Of a DNA stretch of 64,000 nucleotides, positions 1-11,261 are shown piece after piece. A model generated the notes under the pieces. It did not search any database and had not been told where the DNA came from. It saw nothing but the letters and a program-made list of their open reading frames with translations. The stretch is from contig NZ_DBMV01000047.1 in NCBI RefSeq assembly GCF_002298975.1, positions 44,105-108,104 of the forward strand. The letters are read 5' to 3'. This stretch comes from Ralstonia sp. UBA689. Its GTDB lineage: Bacteria; Pseudomonadota; Gammaproteobacteria; Burkholderiales; Burkholderiaceae. Both the position numbers and the translations under genes were made by a program. The first letter of the stretch is position 1. Each line of letters starts with the position of its first letter.

Positions 1-597
1 AACGATTATTACGACCCCGAAAACTCCTATCTGAACGCCGTGCTGCAGAGCCGGCGCGGCATTCCAATCTCGCTCGCGGTGTTGCTCATGGAGATCGGCC
101 AGCAGATCGGACTGCCGCTCAAGGGCGTGTCCTTCCCGAACCACTTCCTGGTGCGCATGAGCATCCCTGCCGGCGAGGTCGTGCTCGATCCGCTGACGGG
201 GCAGACGCTGTCGAAGGAAGAATTGCAGGACATGCTCGACCCATACCTGGAAAAGGAAGGCATCGAAGACCCGAACACGGTGCCGCTCGGGGTGTTCCTG
301 CAGGTGGCCACGCACCGCGAGATCATTGCGCGCATGCTGCGCAACCTGAAGGCGATCTACTTGCAGGAGTCGCGCTGGCAGCGCTTGCTGGCGGTGCAGC
401 AGCGGCTGGTGATCTTGTTGCCGGATTCGATCGAGGAAGTGCGCGACCGGGGGCTGGCCTACGCCAATCTGGAATGCTTCCGGCCGGCCCTGGCCGACCT
501 GGAAGCTTACGTGGATGCCCGGCCCGAAGCGGCCGACACGCCCAAGCTCAAGGAGCGCATGCCGACGCTGCGCGCCATGAGCAAAAACTTGAACTGA
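1..597 (+). CDS. SirB1 family protein (transglutaminase-like plus TPR), 5' end outside window
   Basis: The reading frame is open from base 1, so the start lies upstream of the window; the internal GTG at 40 is not the true start. The visible part begins N-D-Y-Y-D-P-E-N-S and continues with RRGIPISLAVL and a segment containing NHFLVR, which is typical of the transglutaminase-like SirB1 fold. The C-terminal third is helical and repeat-like, fitting the tetratricopeptide tail of the family. The biochemical role of SirB1 proteins is not settled, so no pathway is assigned. It converges with the DedA gene, with only 3 bases between the stop codons. Confidence 0.8.
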   Translation, partial: NDYYDPENSYLNAVLQSRRGIPISLAVLLMEIGQQIGLPLKGVSFPNHFLVRMSIPAGEVVLDPLTGQTLSKEELQDMLDPYLEKEGIEDPNTVPLGVFLQVATHREIIARMLRNLKAIYLQESRWQRLLAVQQRLVILLPDSIEEVRDRGLAYANLECFRPALADLEAYVDARPEAADTPKLKERMPTLRAMSKNLN

Positions 598-600
598 CGC

Positions 601-1263
601 TTACTTCTGCGCGACAGCGCTGCCGCGGCGGCGCTTGAGCAGCTTCCACAGCCCGCCGAGCATCAGCGGCACAATCGCCGCACCCAGACCGATCAGCACG
701 ATCGTGTTCAGGTGATCACGGACGACGGGCACGTTACCAAACGCCTCGCCCGACAGCACCAGGATCGCCACCCACAGCACGGCGCCGATCATGTTGAAAA
801 GCTGGAACTTGGCGAACGTCATCTTCGAGACACCGGCCACGAACGGCGCGAACGTGCGCACCACCGGGATGAAGCGCGCCATCACCAGCATCTTGCCGCC
901 ATGGCGCTCGTAGAAGGCGTGTGTCCTAAGCAACGCTTGGTGATCAAGGAAACGGATGTGACCGTCGAATACCTTGGGCCCGATCCACGAACCGACGAAG
1001 TAGTTGACGGTATTGCCCGTGACCGCGGCTGTGACCAGCAGCACGATGAGCAGCCAGGCGTCCATCTGACCTGTGGCGCACATGGCGCCTGCAATGAAGA
1101 GCAGCGTGTCGCCCGGCAGGAATGGCAGTACCACCAAGCCCGTCTCGGCAAAGACGATGGCGAACAGCAGCACGTAGACCCACGCGCCGTACTGCTGAAT
1201 GAGCAGTCCCAACGATTTGTCGACATGCAGAACGATGTCGACCAGTTGCATCACGATATCCAA
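601..1263 (-). CDS. DedA family inner-membrane protein (VTT domain)
   Basis: The 220-residue product has several hydrophobic membrane segments and the hallmark DedA/VTT stretches: LPFLPGDTLLFIAGAM near residues 45-62, and RFIPVVRTFAPFVAGVSKM in the middle. Bacterial DedA proteins are linked to lipid-carrier recycling (undecaprenyl phosphate or phospholipid scrambling), membrane homeostasis and drug or pH tolerance. The substrate of this member cannot be read from sequence. The C-terminus is basic (KLLKRRRG), as expected for a cytoplasmic tail. It is divergent from mutL, with about 115 bases between starts. Confidence 0.88.
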   Translation of the reverse strand: MDIVMQLVDIVLHVDKSLGLLIQQYGAWVYVLLFAIVFAETGLVVLPFLPGDTLLFIAGAMCATGQMDAWLLIVLLVTAAVTGNTVNYFVGSWIGPKVFDGHIRFLDHQALLRTHAFYERHGGKMLVMARFIPVVRTFAPFVAGVSKMTFAKFQLFNMIGAVLWVAILVLSGEAFGNVPVVRDHLNTIVLIGLGAAIVPLMLGGLWKLLKRRRGSAVAQK

Positions 1264-1377
1264 ACCAACCCCCGATTAAGCAGCGGGGAATGATACCGGA
1301 TGTAAATTTGATTTCCCCTAACGCTTGCTGGGCTCGCGTCGGTGCGCCACACAAGGTGTGACATTTATAATGCCGCG

Positions 1378-3276
<1,899 letters not shown>

Positions 3277-3283
3277 GTTTCCG

Positions 3284-4267
3284 ATGACTGCATCGTCCGC
3301 AACCGCGCCACAGACCGGGCCCCGAGCGGTCTGCTTGCTCGGCCCCACCGCGTCCGGCAAGACGGCTGCCGCATTGAGGTTGGCCGAGCGCTGGCCCATC
3401 GAGATCATCAGCATGGATTCGGCGCTGGTGTATCGCGGCATGGACGTCGGCACCGCCAAGCCCAGCCAGGAAGAACAGGCCATCGCGCCACATCACCTGA
3501 TCGACATCATCGATCCGCTCGACGCATATTCAGCCGCGCAATTCGCCAATGATGCGAATGCGCTGATCGACGCCATCCGCGCACGCGGCAGGCTGCCGCT
3601 GATCGTCGGCGGCACGATGCTGTACTACAAGGCACTCACGCAGGGCCTCTCCGATTTGCCCGGCGCCGATCCGGCCATCCGCGCCGAGATCGACGCCGAA
3701 GCCGCGCGCGACGGCTGGCCCGCGCTGCATGCGAAGCTCGCGCTGGTCGACCCCGTCACTGCCGCGCGGCTGCACACGACCGACGCGCAGCGCATTCAGC
3801 GCGCGCTGGAGCTCTACCGGTTGACGGGCCAGCCGATGTCCGCGCTGCTGGCGCGCGAGGCGGGTGCCAACGCATTCCATCGGCACGAAGCCGCGGCGCC
3901 TTACCTGACGATCGCGCTGGAGCCATCGGACCGCCTCGTGCTGCACGCGCGCATCGCCCAGCGCTTTGACGCAATGCTCGCAGGCGGCCTGCTCGACGAG
4001 GTGGAAGCCCTGCGCAAACGTGGCGATCTGTCGCCCGCGCTGCCGTCCATTCGCTGCGTGGGATATCGGCAAGCGTGGGCCTACCTCGACGGCGAGATCG
4101 ACATGGCCGCCCTGCGCGAACAAGGCATCGCAGCCACGCGCCAGCTCTGCAAGCGTCAGATCACGTGGCTGCGCAGCACACCCGAGCGGCACGTGGTCGA
4201 TTGCCTCGCCCCCGATTACGTCGACCAGGTCGCGCGCCTGGTCCAAACCGCACTGGAAACACAATGA
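3284..4267 (+). CDS. miaA: tRNA dimethylallyltransferase MiaA
   Basis: MiaA transfers a dimethylallyl group to N6 of A37 in tRNAs reading UNN codons, the first step to ms2i6A. The 327-residue product begins with a P-loop [10 protein letters not shown], followed by [20 protein letters not shown], the family's substrate-binding signature. The C-terminal part contains the conserved CVGYRQAW motif. It starts 7 bases after the mutL stop, the order mutL-miaA seen in many proteobacteria, so the two are probably co-transcribed. Confidence 0.96.
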   Translation: MTASSATAPQTGPRAVCLLGPTASGKTAAALRLAERWPIEIISMDSALVYRGMDVGTAKPSQEEQAIAPHHLIDIIDPLDAYSAAQFANDANALIDAIRARGRLPLIVGGTMLYYKALTQGLSDLPGADPAIRAEIDAEAARDGWPALHAKLALVDPVTAARLHTTDAQRIQRALELYRLTGQPMSALLAREAGANAFHRHEAAAPYLTIALEPSDRLVLHARIAQRFDAMLAGGLLDEVEALRKRGDLSPALPSIRCVGYRQAWAYLDGEIDMAALREQGIAATRQLCKRQITWLRSTPERHVVDCLAPDYVDQVARLVQTALETQ

Positions 4268-4794
4268 CGACAACCGACGCCGCCACCACCTTCACGCTGC
4301 GCCCCGCCACGCCGGACGACTGCACTGCGCTGGTCCGCCTGATTTCCGCGCTGGCGGAGTACGAAAAGCTCACGCACCTTGTGCAGACCACGCCCGAGGC
4401 GCTCTCTACGATGCTGTTCGGCCCGCGTCCATACTGCGAGGCGGTGCTGGCCGAAGTGGAAGGTCAGGCTGTCGGCTTCGCGCTGTTCTTCCATAACTTC
4501 TCGACCTTCCTGTGCAAGCCGGGCTTGTACCTGGAAGACCTGTTCGTGGAGCCCGCCTATCGCGGCTTCGGCATTGGCAAAGCGTTGCTCGTGCACCTCG
4601 CGCGACTGGCACAGGAGCGCGACTGCGGCCGCTTCGAATGGAGCGTGCTCGACTGGAACGCCCCGTCGATCGCCTTCTACGAGGCCATGGGCGCCGATGT
4701 GCTGCCGGAGTGGCGTATCTGCCGCGCCACCGGCGATGCGCTGACCAAGATGGCCGCCATCCCGATGCCGGCAGCCATGGACACGCAGGGCTGA
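4264..4794 (+). CDS. GNAT family N-acetyltransferase
   Basis: A 176-residue single-domain acetyltransferase. The start ATG at 4264 overlaps the miaA stop (ATGA), which implies translational coupling; a longer upstream extension in the same frame is a shadow of miaA. The motif A region ([22 protein letters not shown], cited here in part) is the acetyl-CoA-binding R/Q-x-x-G-x-G/A loop, followed by [19 protein letters not shown], typical of the subgroup related to diamine N-acetyltransferases. The acceptor substrate cannot be deduced. It is the last gene before the alkylation-repair operator at 4804. Confidence 0.9.
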   Translation: MTTTDAATTFTLRPATPDDCTALVRLISALAEYEKLTHLVQTTPEALSTMLFGPRPYCEAVLAEVEGQAVGFALFFHNFSTFLCKPGLYLEDLFVEPAYRGFGIGKALLVHLARLAQERDCGRFEWSVLDWNAPSIAFYEAMGADVLPEWRICRATGDALTKMAAIPMPAAMDTQG

Positions 4795-4803
4795 TTACGG
4801 GGC

Positions 4804-4829
4804 CGAATTCGACCGCAAACTCCGGAGTG
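4804..4829. promoter_or_regulatory. Predicted Ada-type operator upstream of the oxygenase-alkB-alkA unit
   Basis: This 26-base segment matches the one at 6964-6989 upstream of ada at 21 of 26 positions. The shared parts are CGAATT, GACCGCAA and CGGAGTG; the differences are clustered in the middle. GACCGCAA resembles the GCGCAA core of the E. coli Ada box. A possible -10 element TAGGCT sits at 4851-4856, 22 bases downstream, so the box would lie just upstream of the -35 region, as for E. coli ada. The methylated-Ada activator role is inferred from position and gene content. Confidence 0.6.
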
Positions 4830-4888
4830 CCGTGTGCACGCCGGCAAGCGTAGGCTTGGCATATCGAATCCGATCGGATGAAACGAAC

Positions 4889-5629
4889 ATGCCGCCCTCC
4901 CCACCCGTCACACATACAGACGCGGGCCACCTCCCAACGCTTGACGGCATCGACTGGGATGCCGTTGAAGACACCCTCAACGACGTCGGCAGCGCCGTGC
5001 TGCCGAGCCTGCTCACGCACGATGCCTGCGAGACGCTGGCCGCGCTCTACCCGCACGACAACCTCTACCGTTCGCGCGTGGTGATGGAACGCCACGGCTT
5101 CGGGCGCGGCGAGTACAAGTACTTCGCCTATCCGTTGCCCGACGTCATTGCGCACTTGCGTACCACGCTGTACCCGCCACTGGCGTCCATCGCCAACCGC
5201 TGGAACCAAACGATGGACATCGACGTGCGCTTTCCCGCAAGGCACGCCGATTTCCTGCGCCGCAGCCACGAAGCCGGCCAGTTGCGACCCACGCCGCTGA
5301 TCCTCAAGTACGGCCCCGGCGATTACAACTGCCTGCATCAAGACCTATACGGCGAGCACGTCTTCCCGCTGCAGGTGGCGATCCTGCTGTCCGAGCCCGG
5401 CGTCGATTTCACCGGCGGCGAGTTCGTCATGACCGAGCAGCGCCCGCGCATGCAATCGCGCCCCGAAGTCGTGCCGCTGCGCAAAGGCGATGCGGTGGTC
5501 TTTGCCGTGCACCATCGGCCCGTGCAGGGCACGCGCGGTGTGTATCGCGTGAACATGCGCCACGGCGTGAGCCGTCTGCGTTCCGGGCAGCGGCATACTG
5601 TGGGCATCATCTTTCACGATGCGCTGTGA
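4889..5629 (+). CDS. 2OG-Fe(II) oxygenase of the prolyl-hydroxylase type in the alkylation-repair operon
   Basis: A 246-residue non-haem iron dioxygenase. The HxD pair is in CLHQDLYGEH, the distal His in NMRHGVSRLRSGQRHTVGIIFHDAL (partly cited) and the following Arg would bind 2-oxoglutarate. This is not AlkB-like in sequence; it belongs to the P4Hc-like class. I chose ATG 4889 (MPPSPPVTH) because residues encoded upstream overlap the promoter region. It is the first gene of a unit whose next genes are alkB and alkA, with a GTGA-type junction to alkB. By context it acts in alkylation damage tolerance, but its substrate (nucleic acid, protein or free base) is unknown. Confidence 0.85.
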   Translation: MPPSPPVTHTDAGHLPTLDGIDWDAVEDTLNDVGSAVLPSLLTHDACETLAALYPHDNLYRSRVVMERHGFGRGEYKYFAYPLPDVIAHLRTTLYPPLASIANRWNQTMDIDVRFPARHADFLRRSHEAGQLRPTPLILKYGPGDYNCLHQDLYGEHVFPLQVAILLSEPGVDFTGGEFVMTEQRPRMQSRPEVVPLRKGDAVVFAVHHRPVQGTRGVYRVNMRHGVSRLRSGQRHTVGIIFHDAL

Positions 5630-5640
5630 GCGCTGAACGC

Positions 5641-6306
5641 ATGGCAACAGGCGATCTCTTTGCCGACCACGAACACATTGACGATGCGCCCGCCGCACCT
5701 CTTGTGCTCGGGCCGGCGTCGTTCGTGCTGCGCCGCTTCGCGCAGGCCGACGCGTGTGCCCTGCTCGCCGCCGTCGAGGCCATCGCGCAGCAGGCGCCCT
5801 TCCGTCACATGATCACGCCGGGCGGCTTCGAGATGTCGGTAGCGCTGACCAACTGCGGCGCGCTGGGCTGGACGTCCGACCGACGCGGCTACCGCTACGC
5901 CACGCACGATCCGCTGACGGGCCAGCCGTGGCCGCCACTGCCCGACGTCTTTCTTCGCCTGGCCCGCAGCGCTGCCGCTGAAGCCGGTTTCCCAGGCTTC
6001 ACGCCTGACGCCTGCCTCATCAACCGCTATGTGCCCGGCGCACGCCTGTCGCTGCACCAGGACCGCGATGAACAGGATTACGGCGCCCCCATCGTCTCGG
6101 TATCGCTCGGCATGCCCGCTGTCTTTTTGTGGGGCGGACTCAAGCGTTCGGACAAGACCCAGCGCATCTCCCTCTTCCATGGCGACGTGGTGGTGTGGGG
6201 TGGGCCGGACCGCCTGCGTTATCACGGCGTGGCGCCGCTCAAGGACACACCGCATCCTCTGCTGGGGAGCCAGCGCATCAACCTCACCTTCCGCAAGGCC
6301 GGCTGA
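5641..6306 (+). CDS. alkB: DNA/RNA oxidative demethylase AlkB
   Basis: AlkB removes methyl groups from 1-methyladenine and 3-methylcytosine by Fe(II)/2-oxoglutarate-dependent hydroxylation. Counting from ATG 5641 (221 residues; E. coli AlkB has 216), the iron ligands are H139 and D141 in LHQDRDE and H195 in RYHGVAPLK. The 2-oxoglutarate-binding Arg is in QRINLTFRK near the C-terminus, and the AlkB-typical NRYVPGARLSLHQD is present. An alternative GTG start at 5626 overlaps the stop of the preceding oxygenase gene and would add five residues. Confidence 0.95.
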   Translation: MATGDLFADHEHIDDAPAAPLVLGPASFVLRRFAQADACALLAAVEAIAQQAPFRHMITPGGFEMSVALTNCGALGWTSDRRGYRYATHDPLTGQPWPPLPDVFLRLARSAAAEAGFPGFTPDACLINRYVPGARLSLHQDRDEQDYGAPIVSVSLGMPAVFLWGGLKRSDKTQRISLFHGDVVVWGGPDRLRYHGVAPLKDTPHPLLGSQRINLTFRKAG

Positions 6307-6307
6307 C

Positions 6308-6949
6308 ATGACGACCATCGCCGCCGATCTGTCCGAAGGCGCCTACGTGCGCGCCGCCGATTTCCTCGCGTCGCTCGACGACGACTGGGCACGCCACATC
6401 GCCGCCACCGGCCCGTGCCGCCATGCTGCCAAGCCCGCGCGCGAACCCTACGAAGCGCTCGTGCGCGCCATCGCCTACCAGCAACTGCACGCCAAGGCCG
6501 GCGACGCCATCCTCGGCCGGTTCCTGGCGCTCTCCCCTGGCGCGGGCTTTCCCACGCCCGAACAGGTGCTCGCCACGGACGAGGCTGCGCTGCGCGGCTG
6601 CGGCTTCTCGGCGACCAAGCTGGCGACCATTCGCGGCATCGCCCAGGCCACGATTGACGGCGTCGTGCCCACGCGTGCGTTGGCGCTCGCCATGCCCGAC
6701 GAGACGCTCGTCGATCGGCTCGTCACGCTGCGCGGCGTCGGCCGCTGGACGGTCGAGATGCTGCTGATCTACACGCTGGAGCGCTCCGATATCTTGCCCG
6801 CCGACGACTTCGGCGTGCGCGACGGCTACCGGCGCCTGAAATGCCTGGAAACGGCTCCCACGCGCAAGCAGATGATGGAGATCGGCCGCGCGTGGAGCCC
6901 GTACCGCACCATCGCAGCGTGGTATCTCTGGCGCATGCCACCCAGGTGA
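6308..6949 (+). CDS. alkA: DNA-3-methyladenine glycosylase II (AlkA type)
   Basis: This base-excision enzyme removes alkylated purines such as 3-methyladenine. The 213-residue product contains the HhH-GPD core: LVTLRGVGRWTVEMLLIYTL is the helix-hairpin-helix, and ILPADDFGVRDGY carries the catalytic Asp. It is shorter than E. coli AlkA (282 residues) because it lacks the N-terminal TBP-like domain, as is common for short AlkA proteins. The start is one base after the alkB stop, so it belongs to the same transcription unit. Confidence 0.93.
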   Translation: MTTIAADLSEGAYVRAADFLASLDDDWARHIAATGPCRHAAKPAREPYEALVRAIAYQQLHAKAGDAILGRFLALSPGAGFPTPEQVLATDEAALRGCGFSATKLATIRGIAQATIDGVVPTRALALAMPDETLVDRLVTLRGVGRWTVEMLLIYTLERSDILPADDFGVRDGYRRLKCLETAPTRKQMMEIGRAWSPYRTIAAWYLWRMPPR

Positions 6950-6963
6950 CGCACTCGCCTCAT

Positions 6964-6989
6964 CGAATTTGACCGCAAGACGCGGAGTG
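6964..6989. promoter_or_regulatory. Predicted Ada-type operator upstream of ada
   Basis: Second copy of the operator-like sequence found at 4804-4829, with GAATT, GACCGCAA and CGGAGTG conserved. A possible -10 element TACAGT lies at 7010-7015, 21 bases downstream, almost the same distance as at the first copy. The repetition of sequence and geometry in front of both alkylation-repair units is what supports the call. Binding by Ada is inferred, not seen. Confidence 0.6.
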
Positions 6990-7032
6990 TTCCGACCGGG
7001 GCTCGCACCTACAGTACAGGCATCGCTTTCCA

Positions 7033-8135
<1,103 letters not shown>

Positions 8136-8139
<4 letters not shown>

Positions 8140-8399
8140 GAACCTGGTCGCTGATCGGCGCGGACGGTCAGTGTTACGAAAGCGTCGTGCCCGGCAGGCT
8201 GGGCGGGCACCGGCGCGCACGCATTTACGGCCGCCTCGATTGCCGCGCGGCACGCCAGGCTATCGCGCGTGGCGGCTATGTGCGACATCGCGTGTTCTTT
8301 CTGAACGAGGCCGACGCACGCGCGGCCGGTTATCGGCCCTGCGCGGTCTGCATGCCCCAGGCGTACGCGGCATGGAAAGAATCGGTGGGTTCCGGGTAA
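8136..8399 (+). CDS. Small Ada-type metal-binding domain protein coupled to ada
   Basis: An 87-residue protein starting at GTG 8136, which overlaps the ada stop (GTGA). It resembles the N-terminal zinc domain of Ada as a stand-alone unit: GGHRRARIYGRLDC (C36), then GGYVRHRVFF, then AGYRPCAVCMP with C69 and C72. The distal CxxC is exactly the pair missing from the adjacent Ada. The equivalent of E. coli Cys42 is absent. Small proteins with this domain are known as Ada metal-binding domain proteins, without a firmly assigned function. Context suggests a role linked to alkylation response. Confidence 0.8.
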
Positions 8400-8437
8400 A
8401 GTCGCGGTCTCATCATTGAAGACACGCTCCGCGCGCC

Positions 8438-8869
8438 ATGATCAAACCCCTGCTTCTTGCCGTACTCGCCTCCCTCGCGCTGGCAGGCTGCGGCCGTTCC
8501 GACGAAGCGCCAAAACCCGCTGCGCCGGCCCAGGCTTCCGCACCGGCTGCCGCCACAGCAAGCACGCCCACGGCGCCAGCCGCCGGCGTGCCCGCGCTCA
8601 GCGAAGCTGAGCAGGCCAAGGCTGCGGACATTGCCCGCGCTGCCATCCTGAAATACAAGTTGACCAGCCTGTCGCCGGAATGCCTGTCGTTCCTCGCCGA
8701 TCAGGAAGACGCCACACACTACAGCGTCGAAGTGCTGGAAAACCACACGCCGGCCTGCGGCGGCGATCCGAACACCGCGCCGCGTGTCGTCACGCTGCTG
8801 ATCGACAAGAACACGGGCGCGCTGCAGAAAGACGACCCCGCAACCGGCGACTACGTGCCGTTGAAGTAA
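8438..8869 (+). CDS. Putative lipoprotein, function unknown
   Basis: A 143-residue protein with a short signal peptide ending in LASLALAGC, a good lipobox with the lipidated Cys at about residue 19. A low-complexity Ala/Pro linker follows (about 25-55), then a small domain of about 85 residues with two further Cys (PECLSFLADQ and HTPACGG) that could form a disulphide in the periplasm. PRVVTLLIDKNTGALQKDD near the end resembles small beta-sheet lipoproteins. No family is recognised with confidence. It is followed by a strong terminator. Confidence 0.75.
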   Translation: MIKPLLLAVLASLALAGCGRSDEAPKPAAPAQASAPAAATASTPTAPAAGVPALSEAEQAKAADIARAAILKYKLTSLSPECLSFLADQEDATHYSVEVLENHTPACGGDPNTAPRVVTLLIDKNTGALQKDDPATGDYVPLK

Positions 8870-8894
8870 GCCGCTTGCCGAACACCGCGCATAA

Positions 8895-8923
8895 AAAAAC
8901 CGCCGAACACATCGGCGGTTTTT
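8895..8923. terminator. Bidirectional rho-independent terminator
   Basis: A 12-base-pair stem (AAAAACCGCCGA and its complement TCGGCGGTTTTT) with a 5-base loop, flanked by A- and T-runs on both sides. It sits between the convergent lipoprotein gene and purM and can serve both. Confidence 0.88.
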
Positions 8924-8943
8924 GATTGGGCGCGAACTTCGCG

Positions 8944-10014
8944 TCAGACGACGATCGTCTGCGCTTCGCCGGCCTGGCGGGCGCGGATTTCGCCGATCTG
9001 GTAGACCGTCTCGCCCGCGTCCTTCAGGTGGGCGATGGCCGCCGGCGCATCCGCCGCCGACACGATCACGATCATGCCGATGCCGCAGTTGAACACGCGA
9101 TGCATCTCGGCATCCGCCACGTTGCCGGCCTTCTGCAGCCACTGGAACAGCGGCGGCAGCGTCCAGGCGTCCTGATGCAGCACGGCGGTCACGGTCTCGG
9201 GCAGCACGCGCGGCACGTTCTCGACCAGGCCGCCACCGGTGATGTGGGCCATGCCCTTGACGTGCAGCTTCTCGATGAGCGCCAGCAGCGGCTTCACATA
9301 GATGCGCGTCGGCGCCATGATGGCGTCCTGCAGGCGCTGGCCGTGGAAGTCGGCATTCAGGTCCGGGCGCGACACCTCGATGATCTTGCGCACCAGCGAG
9401 TAGCCGTTCGAATGCGCGCCCGACGAGGCCAGGCCCAGCACCACGTCGCCCTCGGCAATGGTGGTGCCGTCGATGATCTTGCTCTTCTCGACCGCGCCGA
9501 CGGCAAAGCCGGCCAGGTCGTATTCGCCGTCCGGGTACATGCTCGGCATTTCGGCCGTTTCACCGCCGATCAGTGCGCAGCCGGCCAGTTCGCAGCCCTG
9601 GGCGATGCCCTTGACCACGGTGGCGGCGGTGTCGACGTCCAGCTTGCCGCAGGCGAAGTAATCCAGGAAGAAGAGCGGCTCGGCGCCCTGCACCAGGATG
9701 TCGTTCACGCTCATGGCGACCAGATCCTGGCCGACCGTGTCGTGACGGTTGAGGGCAAACGCCAGCTTGAGCTTGGTGCCCACGCCGTCGGTGCCGGACA
9801 CCAGCACCGGCTCCTGGAACTTCTTGGACAACTCGAACAGTGCGCCGAAGCCGCCGATGCCGCCCAGCACGCCTTCGCGCATGGTGCGCTTGGCAAACGG
9901 CTTGATGCGGTCGACCAGGGCGTCGCCCGCCTCGATGTCGACGCCCGCATCGCGGTAGGAAAGGCCGCCCGACGGGGATACGGTGGATGCGGATGGGGTT
10001 TCGGAGGCGCTCAT
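8944..10014 (-). CDS. purM: Phosphoribosylformylglycinamidine cyclo-ligase (AIR synthetase)
   Basis: PurM closes the imidazole ring in step five of purine synthesis. The protein begins [10 protein letters not shown] and reaches the family core at [18 protein letters not shown]. Further motifs are [35 protein letters not shown] (in part) and [14 protein letters not shown]. At 356 residues it matches E. coli PurM (345) closely. A start 16 codons upstream is possible, but those residues overlap the palindromic promoter region, so ATG at 10014 is preferred. It is divergent from the AI-2E family transporter gene. Confidence 0.96.
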   Translation of the reverse strand: MSASETPSASTVSPSGGLSYRDAGVDIEAGDALVDRIKPFAKRTMREGVLGGIGGFGALFELSKKFQEPVLVSGTDGVGTKLKLAFALNRHDTVGQDLVAMSVNDILVQGAEPLFFLDYFACGKLDVDTAATVVKGIAQGCELAGCALIGGETAEMPSMYPDGEYDLAGFAVGAVEKSKIIDGTTIAEGDVVLGLASSGAHSNGYSLVRKIIEVSRPDLNADFHGQRLQDAIMAPTRIYVKPLLALIEKLHVKGMAHITGGGLVENVPRVLPETVTAVLHQDAWTLPPLFQWLQKAGNVADAEMHRVFNCGIGMIVIVSAADAPAAIAHLKDAGETVYQIGEIRARQAGEAQTIVV

Positions 10015-10084
10015 ACAGTCGTCTGAATGGTAAAAATCCGGTGGCACGCGGCGGGAAGTCAAAAAAACCGGCCCCGGCGGTCCA

Positions 10085-10102
10085 GTAAAATCGCGATTTT
10101 AC
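10085..10102. promoter_or_regulatory. Perfect 18-bp palindrome holding face-to-face -10 boxes
   Basis: GTAAAATCGCGATTTTAC is its own reverse complement. Each strand carries TAAAAT, the -10 type seen elsewhere in the window (for example at 12015-12020 just before the HAD gene). The site lies between divergent purM and the exporter gene, so it probably contains overlapping promoters for both. It could also be a site for a dimeric regulator; no known operator matches. Confidence 0.55.
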
Positions 10103-10168
10103 CGGATGCAGCCTCCCCAATGGCTGCTTTTCGGACCCGCCTACCCGCCACAGGAACCCCAGTCGCCC

Positions 10169-11239
10169 ATGAACGCCCCCGTGCTGTCGCAGGAAACCAA
10201 GCGCACCGTCGCCTGGCTCGCCGTGGCGATCGTCTTTCTGGTCCTGCTCAAGCTGCTGGCGCCAACGCTTACGCCGTTCGTCTTCGCGTTCATCCTCTCG
10301 TACATCCTGCACCCGGGCGTGGAATGGCTGCAGCGCCACCGCGTGCCGCGCGCGCTGGGCGTGTTCCTGATGATCCTGCTGCTGACGGTGGTCGGCGCCG
10401 CGCTGATGCTGCTGGTCCTGGCGGTGCTGCAGAAGGAGGTTCCGACCATCCACGAGCAATTGCCCGGCATGCTGGCCAAGCTCAACGCCGTGGTCTCGCC
10501 CAAGCTGGCGGAAATGGGCGTGCATGTGAGTTTCGATTTCCCCGGGCTGCGCAAACTGCTGACCGAGCAGTTTGCCTCCAGCCCGGAAGATGTGATGTCC
10601 AAGACGCTGAACACCCTGCGTGTGTCGGGTTCGGCGGCAATCCAGGTGCTGGGGATCGCCTTCCTGGTGCCGATCGTGATGTTCTACCTGCTGATGGACT
10701 GGAACATGCTCATGCGCCGCCTGGAGAGCGCCGTGCCGCGCCGCTGGCTGCCCAAAACGCGCGAGCTGGCGCAAGAGACCGACGGGCTGCTCTCCCAGTA
10801 CCTGCGCGGGCAGATCATCGTGATGCTGGTGCTGGCGATGTACTACTCCACAGGCTTGGCGCTGGCGGGCTTTGACGTCGCGCTGCCGATCGGCATCTTC
10901 ACGGGCCTGGCGGTGTTCATTCCGTACATCGGCTTCGGCATCGGGCTGACGCTGGCGATCCTGTCGGCGCTGCTGCAGTTCGGCAACCTGTACGGCCTGC
11001 TGGCAGTGGCGGTGGTGTATGGCATCGGCCAGGTGATGGAAGGGTTCTATCTGACGCCGCGGCTGGTGGGTGAACGCATCGGCCTGCATCCGCTGGCCGT
11101 GATCCTCGCCTTGCTGGCTTTTGGCCAATTGTTCGGATTTTTCGGTATCCTGCTGGCCCTGCCGATCAGCGCAGTGCTGCTGGTCGGCCTGCGGCAGCTC
11201 CGGCAGCTCTACCTGAGCAGCAAGCTGTACCGCGACTGA
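10169..11239 (+). CDS. AI-2E family transporter / PerM-type permease
   Basis: A 356-residue polytopic membrane protein. It starts with a strongly hydrophobic N-terminal pair of helices (VAWLAVAIVFLVLLKLLAP) and has the family features PFVFAFILSYILHPGV, VFIPYIGFGIGLTLAIL and LTPRLVGERIGLHPLAVILALLAFG (partly cited). Family members export diverse small molecules or ions; AI-2 transport itself is shown for only a few. ATG 10169 is preferred over an upstream in-frame start because MNAPVLSQETKR leads directly into the first helix. The neighbour order purM / permease / hda is common in Burkholderiaceae. Confidence 0.9.
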   Translation: MNAPVLSQETKRTVAWLAVAIVFLVLLKLLAPTLTPFVFAFILSYILHPGVEWLQRHRVPRALGVFLMILLLTVVGAALMLLVLAVLQKEVPTIHEQLPGMLAKLNAVVSPKLAEMGVHVSFDFPGLRKLLTEQFASSPEDVMSKTLNTLRVSGSAAIQVLGIAFLVPIVMFYLLMDWNMLMRRLESAVPRRWLPKTRELAQETDGLLSQYLRGQIIVMLVLAMYYSTGLALAGFDVALPIGIFTGLAVFIPYIGFGIGLTLAILSALLQFGNLYGLLAVAVVYGIGQVMEGFYLTPRLVGERIGLHPLAVILALLAFGQLFGFFGILLALPISAVLLVGLRQLRQLYLSSKLYRD

Positions 11240-11261
11240 TCCACTTGCCGTCTTACGTTTC

